The notes beneath the pieces are model-generated. The model did not search any database. It was not told the origin of the DNA and saw nothing but the letters and a program-made list of their open reading frames with translations. This document shows, piece by piece, positions 1 to 8,639 of a stretch of 34,116 nucleotides of DNA. The position numbers were made by a program, and so were the translations under genes. Source of the stretch: Syntrophomonadaceae bacterium (GTDB taxonomy: Bacteria > Bacillota > Syntrophomonadia > Syntrophomonadales > Syntrophomonadaceae); assembly GCA_012729495.1 (NCBI GenBank), contig JAAYCZ010000310.1, positions 1 through 34,116 of the forward strand, read 5' to 3'. The first letter of the stretch is position 1. The number at the start of each line of letters is the position of its first letter.

Positions 1-1
1 C

Positions 2-64
2 GGCAATATAAGCAATAAATTGATCAGGTATAAGCTGCCGGAAAAGATGCAAGAATACTTATAG
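2..64 (+). CDS. 3' end of an upstream CDS truncated by the window edge (...GNISNKLIRYKLPEKMQEYL*)
   Basis: Open frame from base 2 to TAG at 62-64, followed by a 39-bp gap and the GT4 gene on the same strand; too short to assign. Confidence 0.4.
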   Translation, partial: GNISNKLIRYKLPEKMQEYL

Positions 65-103
65 GAACTTTATAAAATACGTTAACGAAAAAGGAGAATA
101 AAT

Positions 104-1279
104 ATGAACATTTTAAATATAGGAACCTATCCGCCTAAACAGTGCGGAATCGCAACATTTTCAGCTGATTTATGCAGAAGTATTACCGAACATGGACATG
201 ATATAAAAATAATCGCCATTTCCGACAATAGCTGCAGTTATCATTACAGCAATCAGGTTATCTTTAATATCCGGCAAAACCAGCGCCAGGATTATATGAA
301 AGCGGCCGCCTTCATAAATGCAGCCACATCAGTGGACTTGGTTATTTTGCAGCATGAATACGGAATTTTTGGAGGTCAGGACGGAGAATACGTTTTAAAT
401 CTGGTTAAATTATTACACAAGCCCTATGTTTTGATAACTCATACGGTTCTTCCCCGTCCTTCCAAAAAGCAAAAACAAATATTGAATGATGTCTGCCACC
501 GGGCGGCGGGCATTGTCTGCATGACGGAACGTTCCCGGGATCTGTTGATCAATCTTTATGAAGCCCCGGCTGAAACCGTTAAAGTAATTGCCCACGGGGT
601 TCCTGATTTTATTAAAAAACCACAAGATGAGCTCAAGCAAGAACATGGTCTGGAAAATCGCCAACTGATAAGTACCTTTGGTTTGATTGGGCCGGGCAAA
701 GGTCTTGATGCAGGCATAAAGGCAGTGGCTGAACTGGTGGCTGAATACCCGCATATTGTTTACCTGATTCTGGGGCAAACCCATCCCATGCTGCTGCGCA
801 AGGAAGGCGAGAAATACCGGCAGACGCTGGTTGATCTGGTAGCCAGACTTGATCTCCAGCAAAACGTGGTTTTCATCAACAAATTCCTGACTGATCTTGA
901 ACTGGGTGATTACCTGTATATGACTGATATTTATCTGAGTCCTTATCCGAATCTGGATCAGGCGGTAAGCGGAACGATGGCTTTTGCGGTAGGCTGCGGA
1001 AGAGCCATTGTATCAACTGGCTATGCCTATGCCAATGAAGTTTTAAGAGCAGGACGTGGTTTGCTTGTCCCCAGTTCCGACCCGCATCTGCTGGCGCAGG
1101 GTATGCGGCAGATTTTGGACAGCTATGAATTACGGGAAAGCTTGCAGGACAATGCCTGGCAACTGGGCAGAACTTGGACCTGGTTCAATGTAGGTCGGGA
1201 ATACATTAATTTCTTCAGGCAAATCCTGAGCCTTAATCGAATTAGTGAGGAAAGGGTTCTGAATTATGCCAAACTATAA
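104..1279 (+). CDS. Glycosyltransferase family 4 (GT-B fold)
   Basis: 391 aa; N-terminal 'IGTYPPKQCGIATFSADL', mid 'STFGLIGPGKGLDAGIKAV', C-terminal 'SGTMAFAVGCGRAIVSTGYAYANEVL', typical of GT4; RBS aaaaggagaataaat before ATG. Confidence 0.88.
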   Translation: MNILNIGTYPPKQCGIATFSADLCRSITEHGHDIKIIAISDNSCSYHYSNQVIFNIRQNQRQDYMKAAAFINAATSVDLVILQHEYGIFGGQDGEYVLNLVKLLHKPYVLITHTVLPRPSKKQKQILNDVCHRAAGIVCMTERSRDLLINLYEAPAETVKVIAHGVPDFIKKPQDELKQEHGLENRQLISTFGLIGPGKGLDAGIKAVAELVAEYPHIVYLILGQTHPMLLRKEGEKYRQTLVDLVARLDLQQNVVFINKFLTDLELGDYLYMTDIYLSPYPNLDQAVSGTMAFAVGCGRAIVSTGYAYANEVLRAGRGLLVPSSDPHLLAQGMRQILDSYELRESLQDNAWQLGRTWTWFNVGREYINFFRQILSLNRISEERVLNYAKL

Positions 1280-2291
1280 ACACTTTCTGAATATGACCGA
1301 TGAAACCGGTATTTTGCAGTTTTCGAAATATCATCATCCTGATCAGGACAGCGGTTATACGCTGGATGACAATGCCCGGGCCCTGATGGTAGCTTTATCA
1401 ATGGGCGATGAAGGCTATCCTTTGGCGCTCGTTTTTACCCGTTATCTGCGCCGCAGCTGGCAGGAAAATGGCCAATGGTGCAACCTGCTGCTGCATGGTC
1501 AATATTATAATCATTTTGACTCCGAAGACAGCTTCGGGAGAGCTTTTTGGGCCTGCAGCACCGGCAGTTGCTCTGATTGGCCGATCATCGCCCAAAGCTG
1601 CACGGAAATGCTGGAACGGGCAGTGACCAGGCTGCCTTCTTTTCATTCGGCGCGTGGTATAGCCTATTGTTTGATTGGATTATGTAAAGGCAGGTTTCCA
1701 TTTTTAACTGCCAAATATCATAACAACCTGGTTCATCTGTTATCAGAACGTTTACTTTCGTTTTACAGCAGCCAGCAAAGTCCCGATTGGAATTGGTTTG
1801 AGGATAAAATGACTTACTGCAATGGGGTCTTGCCGCAATCACTTTTTGCGGCATATGCATATAACGGCAACCGAAAATGCCTGCAAACAGCGCGGGAATC
1901 ACTTCGCTTTCTAAGCAATCATTTATTTGCCCGAGGCTATTTAAATATTGTCGGCAATGAAGGCTGGTATATAAGGGGAGGAAAATTGCCTTTATGGGAT
2001 CAGCAGCCGGTGGATGCAGCCTCGGTTATTTTTGCCTGTCATGAGGCATATCAGGTTACGGGTTTAAATGAATACAAGCTGCTGATGAAATTAGCCTATA
2101 ATTGGTACCGCGGGTTTAATATCAACGGTCTGCCGCTTTATGATATTGAAAGCGGCGGTTGCTTTGATGGGCTGATCCGAGAAGGGGTAAATCTAAATCA
2201 AGGTGCGGAGGCTGTACTTTCTCTATTACTAAGCGATTTGCTGCTGGCCGGTTATTATGCAGGCAATCTGCCTCAGGCTAAATCGGTATAA
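1266..2291 (+). CDS. Glycosyltransferase-associated protein, probably an (alpha/alpha)-barrel glycosidase/epimerase-like fold ('YTLDDNARAL' family)
   Basis: 341 aa; overlaps the GT4 gene by 14 nt; 'DSGYTLDDNARALMVAL' and repeated helical/aromatic pattern. Confidence 0.7.
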   Translation: MPNYKHFLNMTDETGILQFSKYHHPDQDSGYTLDDNARALMVALSMGDEGYPLALVFTRYLRRSWQENGQWCNLLLHGQYYNHFDSEDSFGRAFWACSTGSCSDWPIIAQSCTEMLERAVTRLPSFHSARGIAYCLIGLCKGRFPFLTAKYHNNLVHLLSERLLSFYSSQQSPDWNWFEDKMTYCNGVLPQSLFAAYAYNGNRKCLQTARESLRFLSNHLFARGYLNIVGNEGWYIRGGKLPLWDQQPVDAASVIFACHEAYQVTGLNEYKLLMKLAYNWYRGFNINGLPLYDIESGGCFDGLIREGVNLNQGAEAVLSLLLSDLLLAGYYAGNLPQAKSV

Positions 2292-2338
2292 TAAACGCCA
2301 TTGCTAGCTACGGAAAGCTTTAAATCCACAAGAAAATT

Positions 2339-2370
2339 AAGGAGCCGATGAATATCGCCTCCTTTTTTTA
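2339..2370. terminator. Hairpin with T-run between convergent genes
   Basis: AAGGAG-C-CGAT gaat ATCG-C-CTCCTT followed by TTTTT; lies between the stop at 2291 (+) and the stop at 2376 (-). Confidence 0.7.
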
Positions 2371-2375
2371 AATTA

Positions 2376-4451
2376 TTATTTATTTTTCTCTTTATTTTGC
2401 AGGGCTTCTTTCAGTTTATCGCCCAGACTTTGCCCCAGGTCTTTTTTGTCACTGTATCGGGCCATCAACCGGGGATTGACGCGGTCAGAATTCTTGTTTT
2501 TGCTGAAAACATTCGTATCCGGCTGCTTTTCCGGTTGGCGATGACCGCAGCTACGGTCTGGGCAGACCAGCATTTTACCTTGGCGGGTGTTGACCAGCAG
2601 CATATTCTTGCCGCATGACGGGCATTTGCTTTTGCTTACATTGGTGGGTTTGTATTCATTGCTGGACTGTACTACTGCTTTCACCATCCCGCTGGCATCA
2701 TCCCGAATGGATGCAATCATTTTGCCTTTGCTGCTCTTACCGCGGGAGATATCTGTCAGGTGTTGTTCCCAAAGAGCTGTCAGTTCTGGTGATCTTAAAG
2801 CGGGCGGAGCCAATTCAATCAATTGGATTCCTTTGGTAGTAGGAATAATCTCTTTCCCCTGTCTTTCAATATAGAAGGTATTAAACAACTTCTCGATGAT
2901 CTCCGCCCGGGTGGCAGGAGTACCCAGCCCGCTGCCTTTCATAACTTCGCGCAGTTCCTCATCTTCGATATATTTTCCGGGGCTTTCCATTGCCGTCAGC
3001 AGGGTTGCTTCGGTATAACGTGCGGGTGGTTTGGTTTTAGCTTTATTTATACGGCAATTTTCAACTTTTTTACGTTCACCTTTATGTTGCTCATTGAGAA
3101 TCTGTTCCGGCGGCAATTCCTCTTTGCCTTCTTCTTTTTCCGCTGCGTGGGTATGCAGCGCCCGCCAGCCCAACTCTTTGACTACTTTACCGCGGGAGAT
3201 AAACACTTCGCCCTCAACCACGGTTGTAATCGTAGTTTGTTCATAACGATAAGGCGGATAGAGTACCGCCAGAAAACGCCTGGCGATGAGGTCATAGAGT
3301 TTCTTTTCATCCACGCTAAAAGCAGTCGGATTGAGGCGTTGTTCGGTGGGGATAATGGCATGATGATCAGTGACTTTGCTGTCGTCAACAAAGCGTTTAC
3401 CGGGCTGAATTTTTTGACTGAGCAACGGTCTTATATATTCAATATACGGTCCCGCTTGCATGGCCTGCAAACGTGCCGGCAACGTAGGTACGATATCTTT
3501 GGTTATGTAACGGCTGTCGGTACGGGGATAGGTTACCACTTTATGCACTTCGTACAGACTTTGCAGGACTGACAAAGTCTTCTGGGCAGACCAGCCCAGA
3601 CGTCGGTTACCGTCTCTTTGCAGTTCGGTCAAATCATAGGCCAAGGGAGGCGGCTCAGATTTTATTTCCTTTTTAATATCCTGAATAACCCCGGTTTTGG
3701 CTTTGATTTTGGCGGCAATATCTTCCGCCCGGGTAGCATCAAATATGCGTCCCTGATTCTTATGATCCCGCCAATCGCCAAAGTAATCACCAAAATCTGC
3801 CCGAATGGTCCAGTAATCAAGCGGCTGAAAATTCTTTATTTCAGTTTCTCTCTGCACGATCATGGCCAGGGTGGGAGTCTGCACCCGCCCGGCGGTCAGC
3901 TGGGCATTATATTTACAGGATAATGCTCGGGTCACATTCAGTCCGATGAGCCAATCCGCCTCCGCCCGGCAAACAGCGGCAGCATAAAGATTGTCATAGT
4001 CCCGGCCCGGCTTGAGCTGCCGAAACCCTTCCTGAATCGCAGCATCTGTCTGGGAGGAGATCCATAAACGTTTGAAAGGTTTTTTCCATCGGGCCTGCTC
4101 CATGATCCACCGGGCTACCAGTTCACCTTCCCGGCCGGCATCTGTGGCGATAACCAAATCATTTACATCACCCCGGTTCATCAGGTTTTTAACCACCTGA
4201 TACTGATGGGCAGTATGTTTGATGACTTTTAATTTCATTTTTTCCGGCAGCATGGGCAGATCTTCCAGTCGCCATTGCTTGTATTTAACATCATAATCTT
4301 CCGGCTCCGCCAGGGTGACCAGATGACCAAGGGCCCAGGTCACAACATATTGGCTGCCTTCAATATAACCTTTTTGTTTATTATTGCATTTAAGCACCCG
4401 GGCTATTTCCCGCGCTACGCTCGGCTTTTCAGCCAGCACTAAAGATTTCAC
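2376..4451 (-). CDS. topB: DNA topoisomerase III (type IA) with C-terminal zinc finger
   Basis: 691 aa; 'LVLAEKPSVAREIARVL', 'ATDAGREGELVARWI', 'TYPRTDSRYI', C-terminal 'CPSCGKNMLLVNTRQGKMLVCPDRSCGH'. Confidence 0.95.
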   Translation of the reverse strand: MKSLVLAEKPSVAREIARVLKCNNKQKGYIEGSQYVVTWALGHLVTLAEPEDYDVKYKQWRLEDLPMLPEKMKLKVIKHTAHQYQVVKNLMNRGDVNDLVIATDAGREGELVARWIMEQARWKKPFKRLWISSQTDAAIQEGFRQLKPGRDYDNLYAAAVCRAEADWLIGLNVTRALSCKYNAQLTAGRVQTPTLAMIVQRETEIKNFQPLDYWTIRADFGDYFGDWRDHKNQGRIFDATRAEDIAAKIKAKTGVIQDIKKEIKSEPPPLAYDLTELQRDGNRRLGWSAQKTLSVLQSLYEVHKVVTYPRTDSRYITKDIVPTLPARLQAMQAGPYIEYIRPLLSQKIQPGKRFVDDSKVTDHHAIIPTEQRLNPTAFSVDEKKLYDLIARRFLAVLYPPYRYEQTTITTVVEGEVFISRGKVVKELGWRALHTHAAEKEEGKEELPPEQILNEQHKGERKKVENCRINKAKTKPPARYTEATLLTAMESPGKYIEDEELREVMKGSGLGTPATRAEIIEKLFNTFYIERQGKEIIPTTKGIQLIELAPPALRSPELTALWEQHLTDISRGKSSKGKMIASIRDDASGMVKAVVQSSNEYKPTNVSKSKCPSCGKNMLLVNTRQGKMLVCPDRSCGHRQPEKQPDTNVFSKNKNSDRVNPRLMARYSDKKDLGQSLGDKLKEALQNKEKNK

Positions 4452-4521
4452 TTTTTCGCCTCATCTCTTCGCTCTATTGCTGTTCATCTTATCATGAAAC
4501 AGCCGCTTTGGCGAAGAGTAA

Positions 4522-7500
4522 TCAGACGCTCCTGAATTTTTCCGGAATTAATTCGGCTAAAGTAGCTTTGGCCATACCGATACTGGTGTCGGCTGCTCCG
4601 TAGTAGACCAAAATTTCATCATCATCTTCCAGGATCTCTTTATCTGTACTGGCCACTGCACCACAGGTGAAAACCACATTGGGTACCCAGGCCCCGGATA
4701 AACCCAGTTCATAATCCTCAATCGGCTCCAGAACCGGATTAGGAGAACGATAAATTACCTTTTGCGGGTTTTTCAGATCGACCAATATGACCCCCAGGCG
4801 ATAGACGTAATTGTAATCCACCCCATGGTAGATTAAAAGCCAGCCATAACGGGTCTTGATAGGTTGTGCGCCGGCCCCGATCTTTAATGAATCCCACATC
4901 CGACCTGGACGAGGGCCGATGATGATAGCGTGTTTTTCACGGCAGGGGAAGCTTAGCTCCTGCATATAGGTGATCCACATACTCGGTTCGATCCGGTGGT
5001 AAAGAATATATTTGCCATTGATTCGATCCGGAAACAGGATGGCGTCTTTGTCCCAGATATTTTTAAATGCCAGCCCCTCCCTCTGCCACTTTTCAAAGCG
5101 CCTGGCCAGAAAATCCTCAACTCCGATGGACGCTGCGGCAATTTGAGCAATATTACCGTCATAGGCCGTGTATAGCATCCAGATGCGTTTTTCAATAACA
5201 ATGAGGCGGGGATCTTCACAACCCATTTTTTCTTCCGGCATGGCTGGTGAAAAGATCGGCCTGTCAAGCCTCTCCAGCACTTCATAGCCATCGGTAACAG
5301 CCAGACCAATATGGGAAACGTCATCATTGCCAACCGCCCGATAAAACAAGTAGACTTTATCCTTGATCCGCAGAGCGCCAGGATTGAGGACGTATTTGCA
5401 CTCCCAATGATGCTCAGCAATTGGTTCCAGCAGAGGATTGCCCTGATATCGTTTCAGATTTTTACTCGGCTCATTGGTGGTTTCCTGCACCACCACGGTT
5501 ACGTCTTTGGGCCGGTGGGGCAAGAGTGCATCCAGCAGACTCTGACCATTCCTGCCTGCCTGGATTGAGCGGTACACGGTCTGCATAATTTCTTGTTTAT
5601 CATATCCCAGCTCTTCATATAAAGCTTCCAGGAACTCATGATTAAACCAGCGGCTTTCAATGCTGGTGGAAATCGGGGTGGGTATTTTCAAGCCGCCTTT
5701 AAAGCTGTAGCTGGCCCAGCTCCAGACCGTACAGCTTAAAAACGTACCGTCTTCCAGCACCTGGCTCAAACCGTAACCGTCCGCCATTAAATGGAATATA
5801 CGGGCCTCGTCTCTTTTCCCCTCACCAGCCAGGATCTCTGCCATGCTCCTGATCTTGCCAACCAATTCCCGTTGCACATTGTTTTCAAACATCTTCTGAG
5901 CTGAAAAGTCATCTCCCTTTTCCATTCTCATCAAGGCGTTGCGGGCTTTATCACCGATATTTTTTCTTTCCTTCACATTTTGCCTGAAGAGGCGGGAGTA
6001 TTGTTCAGCCAGGCAAATTCGACGGATAATAGATGTGAAATATCTCAGTTTAGGATATTTGCCACCCTTTTGCTGCTCCAGGGCTTTAATGGTAACCCGG
6101 GCTGTGATTCGATTCAGGTTGGATACTTTATTGTGTGACCAGGCTCCGATGGGCAGATCCGAATTAATGATCAGCGGCTTCAGTTCCACCCATTCAAAGC
6201 TTTCCGGTTTAAGTTGATCCGTCATCCAGATCAGATCCCGGTCATTGTAGCTCCAGCTTTCCACCAGATTGGCGTAGGTGACTGCATCGCGCGGATCCAT
6301 ATTGGCAATTAAATCAGCGGGACGGTAATACCCAAGCGGGATCATCAAGTTGACCGGCGGAAAACGGATCAGCATTTCCCGCAGCAAATCGTGGTTTATA
6401 CTAAAGATTTGCTGGTGGGGCACCACTGCAAAAAGTCGGTTAACAAAAGTATCAAGTCCCGCTTCTTCCTGCAGGTTACCCGGTAGCAGTCCGTCGATGG
6501 TTTGTTCTGCCTGTTGGATAAAGGCCTCAACCGCCCGTATGATCTCTTCCGCTTCTGCTTTGGGGTTAAGCCCTAATCCATCGGTAATAAAACGGGTGAA
6601 ACGGTCTTCATATCTTCGGCGCAGATGTTTGAACAAATCGTCGGTCTGCACAATACGCTGATCCTTGCCGCTGATTTTTTTCGGCACAACAATAGGCCGG
6701 TTGGGAATATACTCCATATATCCGAGCGGCACCAGCGGCGGTTTGGCCTGTTCACTGCGGGCTGCCCATTGTCTGCTCAAGGCCGGCTTTTGCCGCCAAA
6801 ACTCTTCGGTGATCCGCTGGTGAATGCTTTCCATTTTCTGGATCATCATTTCATTGCTATGGCTTAACTCCTTGATTTGCTCATAAAATTCCTGCATCTC
6901 CAGGGCATGACTGGTGATCTTGCCATTATATAAAGCCATCAAGGCCGTTAGGATTTCCGGCTGCTGTTTTTCTTCGCCAAAGGCATATTGCAGTAAAAAG
7001 GAATAAATGCTGTTTACCCAGAATTCATCCTTGAAATTTCCATTTTGCGTTTCCATCATTTTTACAAGCTCCTGCAGGGCATTCACGGGCAAAAACTGCT
7101 CCATTACCTGTATGGATTGATCAAAATAACCTTTAAATTCCTGCCGCAGATCTTCCAGTGAATATTCGGCCATTTCTGCCTGTTCCACCTTGCTGCGGGC
7201 CAGGATATCAGCTACTTTAATTATTAATCGATCCCGCAGCCAGACAGCACTGTCCCGACGCAAACTTTCAAAGATGGTATGGCTCATTTCATAAAAAACC
7301 TGGTTCCGGTAAGCAAGTTGATGCGATTTTACCATTCCTCCCATACTGACTTCACAGATATCTTTGTTCCAGCATAAAGTACGGGTGATCAACCAGAAGT
7401 CAATGCCTGCACCGGCGATAAAATCGGTCCAAAATTTTGCTTCGCTGGCCAGTTCCTCTACCAAGTCATGGGCAATAGCATAAATCCCGCCCAGCGGATC

Positions 7501-8046
7501 ACTTAGCCGGCTGCCATAAAATGACTCCAATATAGGAGCTGCCAGCATATAAGCAATACTATCTATCCCGCAATGCTGACGCAGGCTGCCTAAAACCATG
7601 TCATACGATCCCTGAATCGGGGTCAGCAGACTTTCCAGCCAGTTGGCATCAATGCCGGGACCTTCAGATGTCCGCATGTTGGCATTAAAAATGATCAGAT
7701 CGGCTTCCATTTTTTTGGCTGTCTCAATAAGAACCCGAATACTCATCCCTCGACCGCTGCCTTCCGGGGGTAAAAGGAATGCCAGATGGGGATGATGCAG
7801 GGATAATTTTTGGATCAATTCCAGGGTGGCTGAAGCACTGGCATCACCGACACATACAATAAGCTGCCGGCGGCCGATCCATTTTTGCAGGACTTCATCA
7901 ACCGATTGAAGCACCTTAGGCAAATCTTGACTGTCATTATTAAAAGGGATGCCAATCACCAGATCATAATCAGTATAATTATCCATTTGCGGCAAAATCT
8001 TTTTCATTTCTTCATCAAAGATACTTTCGCGATTGCTCTGGTTCAA
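4522..8046 (-). CDS. Multidomain protein: N-terminal GT81/GT2-like glycosyltransferase, unassigned middle region, C-terminal GH130 (glycoside phosphorylase) domain
   Basis: 1174 aa, TTG start with AAGGGGG RBS. N-terminal 'DYDLVIGIPFNND...GRGMSIRVLIETAKKMEADLIIF...SDPLGGIYAIAHDLVEEL' matches the GpgS/GT81 pattern; C-terminal 'NPLLEPIAEHHWECKYVLNPGALRIKDKVYLFYRAVG...KMGCEDPRLIVI...GAGAQPIKTRYGWLLIYHGVD' is GH130. Confidence 0.85.
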   Translation of the reverse strand: MNQSNRESIFDEEMKKILPQMDNYTDYDLVIGIPFNNDSQDLPKVLQSVDEVLQKWIGRRQLIVCVGDASASATLELIQKLSLHHPHLAFLLPPEGSGRGMSIRVLIETAKKMEADLIIFNANMRTSEGPGIDANWLESLLTPIQGSYDMVLGSLRQHCGIDSIAYMLAAPILESFYGSRLSDPLGGIYAIAHDLVEELASEAKFWTDFIAGAGIDFWLITRTLCWNKDICEVSMGGMVKSHQLAYRNQVFYEMSHTIFESLRRDSAVWLRDRLIIKVADILARSKVEQAEMAEYSLEDLRQEFKGYFDQSIQVMEQFLPVNALQELVKMMETQNGNFKDEFWVNSIYSFLLQYAFGEEKQQPEILTALMALYNGKITSHALEMQEFYEQIKELSHSNEMMIQKMESIHQRITEEFWRQKPALSRQWAARSEQAKPPLVPLGYMEYIPNRPIVVPKKISGKDQRIVQTDDLFKHLRRRYEDRFTRFITDGLGLNPKAEAEEIIRAVEAFIQQAEQTIDGLLPGNLQEEAGLDTFVNRLFAVVPHQQIFSINHDLLREMLIRFPPVNLMIPLGYYRPADLIANMDPRDAVTYANLVESWSYNDRDLIWMTDQLKPESFEWVELKPLIINSDLPIGAWSHNKVSNLNRITARVTIKALEQQKGGKYPKLRYFTSIIRRICLAEQYSRLFRQNVKERKNIGDKARNALMRMEKGDDFSAQKMFENNVQRELVGKIRSMAEILAGEGKRDEARIFHLMADGYGLSQVLEDGTFLSCTVWSWASYSFKGGLKIPTPISTSIESRWFNHEFLEALYEELGYDKQEIMQTVYRSIQAGRNGQSLLDALLPHRPKDVTVVVQETTNEPSKNLKRYQGNPLLEPIAEHHWECKYVLNPGALRIKDKVYLFYRAVGNDDVSHIGLAVTDGYEVLERLDRPIFSPAMPEEKMGCEDPRLIVIEKRIWMLYTAYDGNIAQIAAASIGVEDFLARRFEKWQREGLAFKNIWDKDAILFPDRINGKYILYHRIEPSMWITYMQELSFPCREKHAIIIGPRPGRMWDSLKIGAGAQPIKTRYGWLLIYHGVDYNYVYRLGVILVDLKNPQKVIYRSPNPVLEPIEDYELGLSGAWVPNVVFTCGAVASTDKEILEDDDEILVYYGAADTSIGMAKATLAELIPEKFRSV

Positions 8047-8278
8047 CGTTTATAAACCCCCTTAAAAGCTAAATTGTCTCTACATAGTTATGCGCAAAAT
8101 CTTCCTAATATATTATGCAAAAGACGAATAAAGTGGCTGCCTTGAGTATGAGTCTCCTGATCTTCCTGTATACAGATGTTTGTTAAAACGCCTCTTGCAA
8201 TTTATGAAAATTTCAAACCAATACCCATTAAAGCACGTATGGTCTGGGCTATGGATTAAAAGGCGAGGAATTGATTTG

Positions 8279-8458
8279 ATGGCCAGAATTCTGGGGATAT
8301 GCGATACCTGCGATGCCATGAGCGGCAGCCATCCTTGTCAGCCTGAGAACCTGAGTCAGGAACAGGCCGTCAAGAGCTGCGGATCTGCAAGTGATGCGAA
8401 ATTCGCGCAAGAGCTGATCAATGTCTTGCATGATGATGCTTTAGCACAATCTGACTAA
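8279..8458 (+). CDS. Possible 59-aa cysteine-containing small protein (MARILGICDTCDAMSGSHPCQPENLSQEQAVKSCGSASDAKFAQELINVLHDDALAQSD)
   Basis: ATG at 8279 preceded by GCGAGGAA about 10 nt upstream; CxxC plus two further Cys; intergenic. The track's longer form (8180 start) is less likely. Confidence 0.4.
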   Translation: MARILGICDTCDAMSGSHPCQPENLSQEQAVKSCGSASDAKFAQELINVLHDDALAQSD

Positions 8459-8525
8459 GTAAAATATCCATTATTAGTTATTCTCTATATGCAAAAAACA
8501 ATTAATTTAGATTTGAGTATGAAAA

Positions 8526-8548
8526 GGGAGAGGCTTTTTGCCCCTCCC
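8526..8548 (-). terminator. Hairpin downstream of the acyl-CoA dehydrogenase gene
   Basis: GGGAGaGGC ttttt GCCcCTCCC; on the minus strand followed by TTTTC. Weak T-tail. Confidence 0.45.
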
Positions 8549-8639
8549 ATTAAGACTGCACCTTGTCATTAGCCGCAAATTAGCTTTAATAACCTATCTA
8601 ATTGAAGTGATTGAATAAGAATCAGTATAATCTGTTAAA

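Noticed and set aside
2823-3572. 249-aa plus-strand ORF opposite topB
   Set aside because: Low-complexity Phe/Arg-rich antisense frame of a clear topoisomerase III gene.
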